NCBI RefSeq assembly: GCF_027172205.1
Contig: NC_070614.1
Span: forward strand, 38,198,001 to 38,262,000
DNA from: Podarcis raffonei
Lineage: Eukaryota > Chordata > Lepidosauria > Squamata > Lacertidae
DNA length: 64,000 nt
Direction: 5' to 3'
This document shows, one piece after another, positions 58,501-64,000 of this stretch. The stretch's first letter is position 1, and every line of letters starts with the position of its first letter. Made by a program: the position numbers and the translations under genes. The notes beneath the pieces are model-generated. The model was not told the DNA's origin and did not search any database. It worked only from the letters and a program-made list of their open reading frames with translations.

Positions 58501-61500
58501 TATCTCTGAGCATGGATCCTTACATAGACAAAAATGGCACCATCCACATACACAAAATGGGAGATATCTGTAGATGTAGAGAGCCCCACAGTTTGCAGTC
58601 ATATAGCAAAATTGTTGGAAAGCCCAAAGGCAGGGGAGCCCCAAAACCAGCCTTATAAAGACTGAGCATGCTCAGTGGTCATGGAATGCTGGCTAACAGT
58701 TGAGGAACAGATGGCTGGAAACCTGAATGGGAGCAATTTGAACTGCAATGTTTTGCTGCAGATCCCCCTTGCGTATTTTGATCAATAAGTTAACTCATAC
58801 CATTTATCATGTGATCTGGCAGGTGCCTCCTGTCTCTACATGTGATAAGACAGACCGTAATTGTCTGAAGGCCACTCTCTTGACAACCAAGCAGTGACCT
58901 AAAAGCCACTCTCTCATCCAAAATCTATTCTCTGTGCTAAAATCTCATAAAGGGAAAACTGCCATGATTCTGGGCCTGCTCTACAGACAGTGGAACAAGT
59001 GGTACGGTAGACTGTAGTACTCCCTACTGCCAGAGATAAGATATTATTTTTCAATGCTCCCCTATATATCAAGAGAAATCTGTAAAGGGAGGAAAAAGCA
59101 CTAGCACACCAAGGGGAAAAGAGCTAGGCTAGACACTCTCCTTTCAACATAGGAGTATTCTTCTTACAGGGAATTTTGGAAAGTAATTCCCCCACCTGCA
59201 GCCTGGAATGGTACAGTCCACCTTACACCCTTCAGCACCCTTTGCAAATTCAGTCTATATCCCTCTCTCACAGTCCAGATGCCCACCAATCTCCCATACC
59301 CTTCCAAAAACCTCCTCTTTTTCCTGTGCAGAGCCTTACCCCTGGGTAGTGGATGCGGTGACACTGACCACCATGATTGTAGCGTTGGTGAGGATCTGCT
59401 GAAGATTCTCATTGTTCTTGCATTTGTCCAAGCTGTTCCCTAGTTCCTGCAAGGTTCAAACATTTTAAAGCAGAAGTTAGCCATTGAAGAAGACAGAAAG
59501 CACATCCCCAAAAAGCACAGGTGGGAGGCACTGTAACCATGTTTAACTGAAGCCCCAAGCTTATTTAGAGAATTCTGGTCTCAGTGCCAGGTTTTGTTCA
59601 TTACTGAGAAGGACCAAAGCTGCTCGAGGGTCAGTTCTAATTTCCGTCAGCAATTCTAGGAACAATTTGTGGATCACATGAATATTCTTTTCCTCCGAGG
59701 GTGGAATATTTGGGGATCTTCCCCCAGCCCTCCACACACACAATCCTCATTTTTCCTAACCTGGAAGCTAGTTTAAGACTGAGCAATAACAACTTCTCAA
59801 AAGCAACCATGTGAACTTCCCGGCAGATTAAATATTTGAACACAGCTCATCTGCTAGCTCTACCCACCACACCTTTTAGGTTCAAGGTTGATTATGACAC
59901 ATCAAAACCATGAATTAACTGTGGACCTGAAGAATACTCAAAAGATTTTCCATGTATAACACACCCCTGTGTATAAGACACCCCCTATTTTCGGGGACGC
60001 AAAATTGAGAAAACGGGGGGAAACTGCCCTGAGTTGTTGACCTTTTTTTAGGGGGAATTGTCAAAAATTGCTCACCCGCATAACCTACGCTGCCACTCAC
60101 ATGTGTCGTAAAAGACACCTATCGCCTGTCCCCACGCTGGCAAAAGCTGCCAATAGCCCGCCCTAGTGCTGCAGTGGCAGCCAATCAACATCAGCCATTG
60201 CTGCAGCCACCAATAACACGCAAAATACCCGCAGACAATCTCCGGCTCACGGCAGCACTCAATCCCACGTCCTATGCACAATCCATGTATAAGACGACCC
60301 CCAATTTTTAACTTAATTTTTGAATTAAAAAAGGTTGTCTTATACATGGAAAACTACAGTATGTCTTATCTGAGTTGTAATCTTAATAGCCATTTGAGCA
60401 TGGAGCACCTCCGCTAAATAAGTGGCAAAAGTTATACGAGGGTTGGGCTAGTCATCGATGCAAATGGAAAGAATTGACTTTGCGAAGTTCAAGACACAGA
60501 CAGGCACAATACCTTGACAGTCCGGATGTAGTCCAGTGCATTTGGAACAAGGGATTCTAGTTCGGGAAACCGCTTGGAGTACTTGTCTCGAATGAACTTG
60601 TGAATAATATCTGAAAAGAGAGAGGCAAAGACGACCTTTTACAAAACAGACAGAAACACAGAGCGCCATTACACTAGTGAGAATAAAAGCAGGCCTCCCA
60701 GAATATACTAGCTCAGAGACATTTTAATGCTGAGCCGTATAGCCTATTCAGATTGGCCAGCCTGAACCTTTTCTCCTGCCCAAGAAAGAAAGGCTTTTAT
60801 CAAAACACTCCCTGTTCTACTGTGACACCAACACACAAATGTCCTTTGTATTCCAAAACTCCTGTGAAGGTTTGTCTGGCCAGTATGTGCCCTTCTATTT
60901 ACTAGATTGCACCCCCTTCTCCAATGAAGCCAGCCTTTCCCAATCTCACTACTTCCCTAACTCATCATCTGCCACCCTCACAGGGTAGCAGCTGCTGTAT
61001 TGTTTTCAAAGCCTTCTCAACCTCCCTCACCCCAAAGCGAGTGGCTAAGGTTTACACTTACTTAGCTCGTTCTCAATCTCCACTGTGAGGTTATTGGCAT
61101 CCACAATGACTCTATATTCAGGAGCAGCCTCTACTGGACCTAGAACTAGTAAGAAAGGAACATGCAAAGTCAAAATCCATACAGGGCACCTCACTATAAG
61201 GTAACAGGGAAGTGGACATATGGGTACATTAGTGCTGTACTGCAGGACAAGGAAGTCCTGTAGCAGACTCTATACTGCAGGAATCAGACTGGGTGATGTG
61301 TGCATACACATCCAAAGGAAATCTCAGCCAGAGACTCTCAGTACCTTCAGATGCTTTGGGCTGTTTGCTGATGTATTCCTCAATCTTCAGCAGGATTTCA
61401 GCAAACTGCACAAGAGAAAAAACAAAAAGTTGAGTCTTACTTTTTGAAGAGGGCACCTTTAAAGGGTTAACTTCCCCAGACTACACCCAAAAAGGAAAAG

Positions 61501-61771
61501 GCAGTTTATAGAACCAGTAGACCCCAGGTTGAACACTATTTTGAAAACCATCGCTTCTATACATATTGGCCCGGCAGCCAAGTTCATTTTCTCTCACCGT
61601 CTTACTGTCCCAGAGCTTGGCAATACTCTTGACTGAATCAGTTGCCAGATCCACTTGCATTTCCTCCTGGACATCCTCAATGGGAGGCTCATCCTCTTCA
61701 TCTGCAAAGCTGCCATCCTCTTCTTCTGCTGCCTCTTCGAGGTCAGCCAAAAGCTCATCTGCCAAAGACAT
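52588..61771 (-). CDS. PRPF31: Pre-mRNA processing factor 31, 13 coding exons
   Basis: U4/U6 snRNP protein needed to assemble the U4/U6.U5 tri-snRNP; it binds the 15.5K-U4 snRNA complex through its Nop domain. Exons in transcript order: 61598-61771, 61345-61405, 61062-61139, 60513-60610, 59340-59446, 58191-58360, 57338-57495, 57133-57222, 56875-57002, 55930-56002, 54776-54904, 54022-54120, 52588-52716. Phases close, giving 497 residues (human 499). It has an acidic N-terminus (MSLADELLADLEEAAEEED), then NOSIC (about 90-142; VIVDANNLTVEIENEL), then the coiled-coil and Nop domain (about 175-330; EEACDMALELN, YEYVESRMSFIAPNLSI, GGLTNLSKMPACNIMLLG, HTGYIYHSDIVQSLPPDLRRKA). The basic segment GQRKKRGGRRYRK resembles the human nuclear localisation signal. 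The Prp31 C-terminal domain follows, ending in SGIMSTT. Alanines corresponding to human A194 and A216, both changed in retinitis pigmentosa 11, are conserved. Two residues present in human after KASE are absent because the 61345-61405 and 61062-61139 junction is shorter. Confidence 0.98.
52867..53183 (-). mobile_element. Sauria-type SINE in the last PRPF31 intron
   Basis: A reverse-oriented copy (AAGGTAAATGGACCCCTGAC ... GCCACCCACGTCCC) that is slightly shortened internally. CTTCTACACCTT (52855-52866) and CTTCTACGCCTT (53184-53195) form a 12-bp target duplication with one mismatch. Confidence 0.87.
53725..53875 (+). repeat. Squamate interspersed repeat, forward copy in a PRPF31 intron
   Basis: GAACCCTGCTGGATCAGAGG, GGAAGCCCAAGCAGGACATG and AGCACAACAGCACTCCCC match the 27925-28125 copy. 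Confidence 0.55.
55205..55330 (-). mobile_element. MIR-like tRNA-derived SINE, reverse orientation
   Basis: Inverse B box GGATTTGAATCCTGG followed by CACTCTGATCACTACACGAG, the inverse of a tRNA-like SINE head. Similar to the family at 40325-40500. Confidence 0.5.
56487..56767. mobile_element. Tigger/pogo-like MITE, 281 bp, with internal triplication
   Basis: Terminal inverted repeats CAGTCAAACCTTGG and (inverse) CAGTCGTACTTTGG, flanked by TA on both sides (56485-56486 and 56768-56769), fit the mariner/Tigger superfamily. A central hairpin GATTGGCTGCAGGAG / CTCCTGCAGCCAATC lies at about 56653-56691. Three head-to-tail copies of a 28-bp unit occupy 56537-56620. There is no transposase frame. 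It sits in a PRPF31 intron between the 56875 and 55930 exons. Confidence 0.8.
56537..56620. repeat. Three perfect tandem copies of a 28-bp unit inside a MITE
   Basis: Units at 56537-56564, 56565-56592 and 56593-56620 begin GGAAGTGAGTGTTCCAG and end TTCGAATAA with no differences between copies. The perfect identity implies recent expansion within the older element. Confidence 0.95.
59946..60353. mobile_element. Unclassified inverted-repeat DNA element in a PRPF31 intron
   Basis: Perfect 14-bp terminal inverted repeats TTTTCCATGTATAA bound 408 bases. Further in, the ends remain similar (GTATAAGACACCCCC at left and GTATAAGACGACCCCC near the right). The middle has CGGGGACG, CGCAAAATACCCGCAG and other CpG-bearing words. 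No target duplication was found and no transposase frame exists, so the superfamily is undetermined. Confidence 0.6.
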
Positions 61772-61914
61772 GATGGATCAGGCTGCAAAGGAGAAAAAGG
61801 GAGGGACACAAGAGAAAACCATAATAAGTGACATAAATATCCAGAGCCTTATTGATTTGTTATTTCCCACAGTACTAGACTAGGAGAAATTCTAACCACT
61901 ATCTAACCCAAGGG

Positions 61915-62035
61915 TAGCCAACACAGTGCCCTCCAAAGGTTGTAAACTGTGACTCCAATCATTCCCACCCATTAGCGAAGCTGGCTGGGGCTGAAGGCAG
62001 GTAAGGTCCAACAGACTGCTGGAGGCCACCACACT
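61915..62035. repeat. Decayed palindromic hAT-like MITE in PRPF31 intron 1
   Basis: AGTGCCCTCCAAAGG at the left and GGTCCAACAGACTGCTGGAGG at the right retain the two-armed plan of the family, with many changes. Confidence 0.4.
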
Positions 62036-62563
62036 GATCTAATACAACACTTATGAGGTAGCAGCAACCCCCAGAGAGCCACACACAGTTGCTAGACACC
62101 CATCAACACAAGATCCAGATCCACTGTACCCCTCAGTTCAAACGTGTTCTTTCCTTAGCCCCCTCTCTAAAAACATCTCTCCCTTTCCACAAATACAAGT
62201 GCCCCATTGGAACCCCCTTCAATTTAAGAGACCTAGATTTAGCTCTTCAGTTTCCAACTCACCCACCTTTTGCCTTATAGAGATTTAAAAAAAATGAAAT
62301 CACAATGAAATGCTTATAATCTGTTAACAAAGTATACATTCTCAAACACAGGATACAGACAGAAGAGGCAGTGTAGGTATAGCAATAAAAAGTGCCAGAA
62401 GGGTCCTCAATGGAAGAAGTACAAGTGTTCCATGACTATGCAGAACACAAATGAAAAACAAGATACTGCCCAAACAGCAAAAGATCCAACTAGAAGGAAA
62501 AGCCATAATGTATTCCCAGCCGATAAGAGTATGGAGAGAGTATTACTTTTGTTATTTCTACCG

Positions 62564-62586
62564 TGTTGTTGTTGTTGTTGTTGTTA
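62564..62586. repeat. (TTG)n microsatellite
   Basis: About eight TTG units in PRPF31 intron 1. Confidence 0.9.
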
Positions 62587-63050
62587 TTGCTACCACCACC
62601 AGGATAGGCCAAACACTACACTGTAGTGTAGTGACTGGGGAGACCAAGGTTCAGATCTCTGCTAAGCAACCAAGTTACTGGACGACTTGGGGATAGTGGT
62701 TATCACTGAGCTTGACCTCCCTCACGGGACCCTGAGCTTCTCAGGGAAAAGGCAGCACAAGTGCAGCAAACAGACAAACCTTTCTCCACCTTTTCTGCAA
62801 CTACCGAGAAACCTCAATCTACAGCGCAATCCTCACCGCGTTTGTGTAGGAGGAAGTCCTATTGACTTCCATGGTGCTTACTCCTAGGTAAACGGGGTTA
62901 GGTTTGCAGCAATACTGTAGCGTCTCTCTCTCTCTCTGCCCGCCCCCAAACCTTACACTTCTCTTTACCCCTTAGGAAACCAAAGGCCAGGGCTCCCTTT
63001 TGGTTGCTTCCCAGTTAACCTCTCCCTCCCTCCCTCCTTTCCCTCCTCAC

Positions 63051-63160
63051 CTTCTTTTTCTTTCTTCCACTCCTCCGCCGCACAAACGAACTCCTCACGT
63101 TCTCTCTTTCAGTCTCGCAAAAAGTATGTCATGCACCTGGCGCCCTTGGTGTCGTCATCA
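63051..63160 (-). other. PRPF31: Inferred non-coding first exon of PRPF31
   Basis: On the minus strand a purine-rich leader (with GGCGGAGGAGTGG) ends at a good donor GTGAGGAG starting at 63050. It would join the acceptor TCCTTTGCAG ahead of 61782, leaving ten or so UTR bases (61772-61782) before the ATG. The upper limit of the exon is a guess from the change in composition. Confidence 0.6.
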
Positions 63161-64000
63161 ACGAGCGCCTTCGCTCTGCCAGGCATTAAAACGGATAGAG
63201 ATAGAGAAAAAGGAGAGGTCACGAAGAGAGTTCGCGTTCGGCTTCAGCCCAAGTGCCGCCATATGCCAACCTAGGCCAGAGTTGGGGTGCCGTTCTAACT
63301 TATGTCTCTATGGCATTGCCTATTGCGTCATCTCTTCGCACTGGGTGAGCCACGCACATGCCAAGGGGAGCCGGAAGTGTCGTTAGGGTTTCGAGTCAGT
63401 TTCCTTTGAAATAACAGTACTATTTATGGCAGCACCCCAACCGTAGGTTTCTAATACGCTATACTGAACTATGTCACTATGTCAACTGACGCTTCCGTCA
63501 GTTTTTCATAATTTTCCCTCTGACTTACCTATTGGTCATAGAGCTAAGAGAAAGGCAAAGAATCACCAACGGCAGCTTTCGATTTTTACCGGAAGTTTAG
63601 ACTGTTGAGTTACTCTATTTTTCCTATCTCTAAGGACACGACGCATCCAAAGGCGTGACGACGCAACCGTATTTCACCGCGCCAAGCGATCCTGTCCCCT
63701 ACCGGGGAAACGGTGTCAGGGACGCGACCACTGTTTACGTTAACACGGCGCGACGAAACGCTAGGACATTCCACAGTGGGCTCTTCTACAATACGTAATA
63801 AGCGCGCGACACCTTCTCTTCTACCGTGGTTCACTGTAACTGAGGAGTCTCGATAACTCAAACGCTTTTGTTGTGGGCTTACGTCACCGGTAAGCGACCG
63901 TCCATCCCATTACCTTCATTCAAGGGTTGCTTATTTCGCCTATAGGATCTGAAGGGTTAAGGTACGTCTGATGTGCTAGGAAATCCCATTGCAAAAGGAA
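63160..64000. promoter_or_regulatory. CpG-rich PRPF31 upstream region, possibly bidirectional
   Basis: ETS-type sites CCGGAAGT at 63371 and ACCGGAAGT at 63588, a CRE-like TTACGTCA at 63879-63886, and many CpGs mark a promoter-like block without a TATA box. In human the divergent neighbour is TFPT. A plus-strand donor-like GTAAGC at 63890 could belong to such a gene, but no TFPT coding sequence is visible in the window. Confidence 0.5.

Noticed and set aside
63000-63386. 128-codon plus-strand frame over the PRPF31 first exon
   Set aside because: No resemblance to TFPT or any known protein; it lies on the opposite strand of an inferred non-coding exon and in low-complexity CT-rich DNA.
63610-63861. 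83-codon minus-strand frame in the CpG-rich right end
   Set aside because: High CpG content lowers stop frequency; no recognisable domain, no splice or start context.

Overview
The window is vertebrate nuclear DNA, almost certainly from a squamate reptile and most likely a lizard. The evidence is spliced genes with GT-AG introns and vertebrate-type proteins, plus a repeat load typical of squamates: Sauria-type SINEs ending in ACCTTT repeats, a Bov-B LINE fragment, L2-like and CR1 LINE pieces, and many short palindromic hAT-like DNA elements. I saw no bacterial genes, no CRISPR array, and no LTR or virus-derived element that I could support.

Four protein-coding genes can be read exon by exon. 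In window order they are TMC4 (+, 5' end beyond the left edge, to 13398), LENG1 (+, 14906-20100), CNOT3 (-, coding part 22887-36206, promoter near 44.6 kb) and PRPF31 (-, coding part 52588-61771, promoter near 63.1 kb). Their order and relative orientation match human 19q13.4 (PRPF31-CNOT3-LENG1-TMC4), so an old synteny block is preserved. LENG1 and CNOT3 converge, with poly(A) signals about 1 kb apart at 20.65 and 21.65 kb. All exon phases close. The predicted lengths are 257 aa (LENG1), 717 aa (CNOT3), 497 aa (PRPF31) and at least 697 aa (TMC4, first exon missing).

Region by region: 0.1-13.4 kb is TMC4, a multi-pass membrane channel-like protein, with 15 exons visible. 13.9-14.9 kb holds an L2-like fragment and a CCAAT/CRE/ETS-type promoter for LENG1. 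LENG1 intron 1 carries a full-length intronless SPOUT1 retrocopy that kept its reading frame but has four premature stops. 21.6-44.6 kb is CNOT3, with 17 coding exons plus a non-coding first exon in a CpG-rich promoter followed by an 8.2-kb first intron holding a long L2-like LINE fragment. 44.4-45.3 kb holds an unusual cluster of about ten inverted CCAAT boxes. 45.3-52.5 kb is a gene-poor, repeat-rich spacer. 52.6-63.2 kb is PRPF31, and 63.2-64 kb is a CpG-rich stretch that may drive a divergent neighbour outside the window.

Three of the four genes act in RNA metabolism: CNOT3 in mRNA deadenylation, PRPF31 in U4/U6.U5 tri-snRNP assembly, and LENG1 as a Cir_N-domain protein of uncertain role. 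CNOT3 is known in humans as a regulator of PRPF31 expression, so their tight linkage here is of interest.
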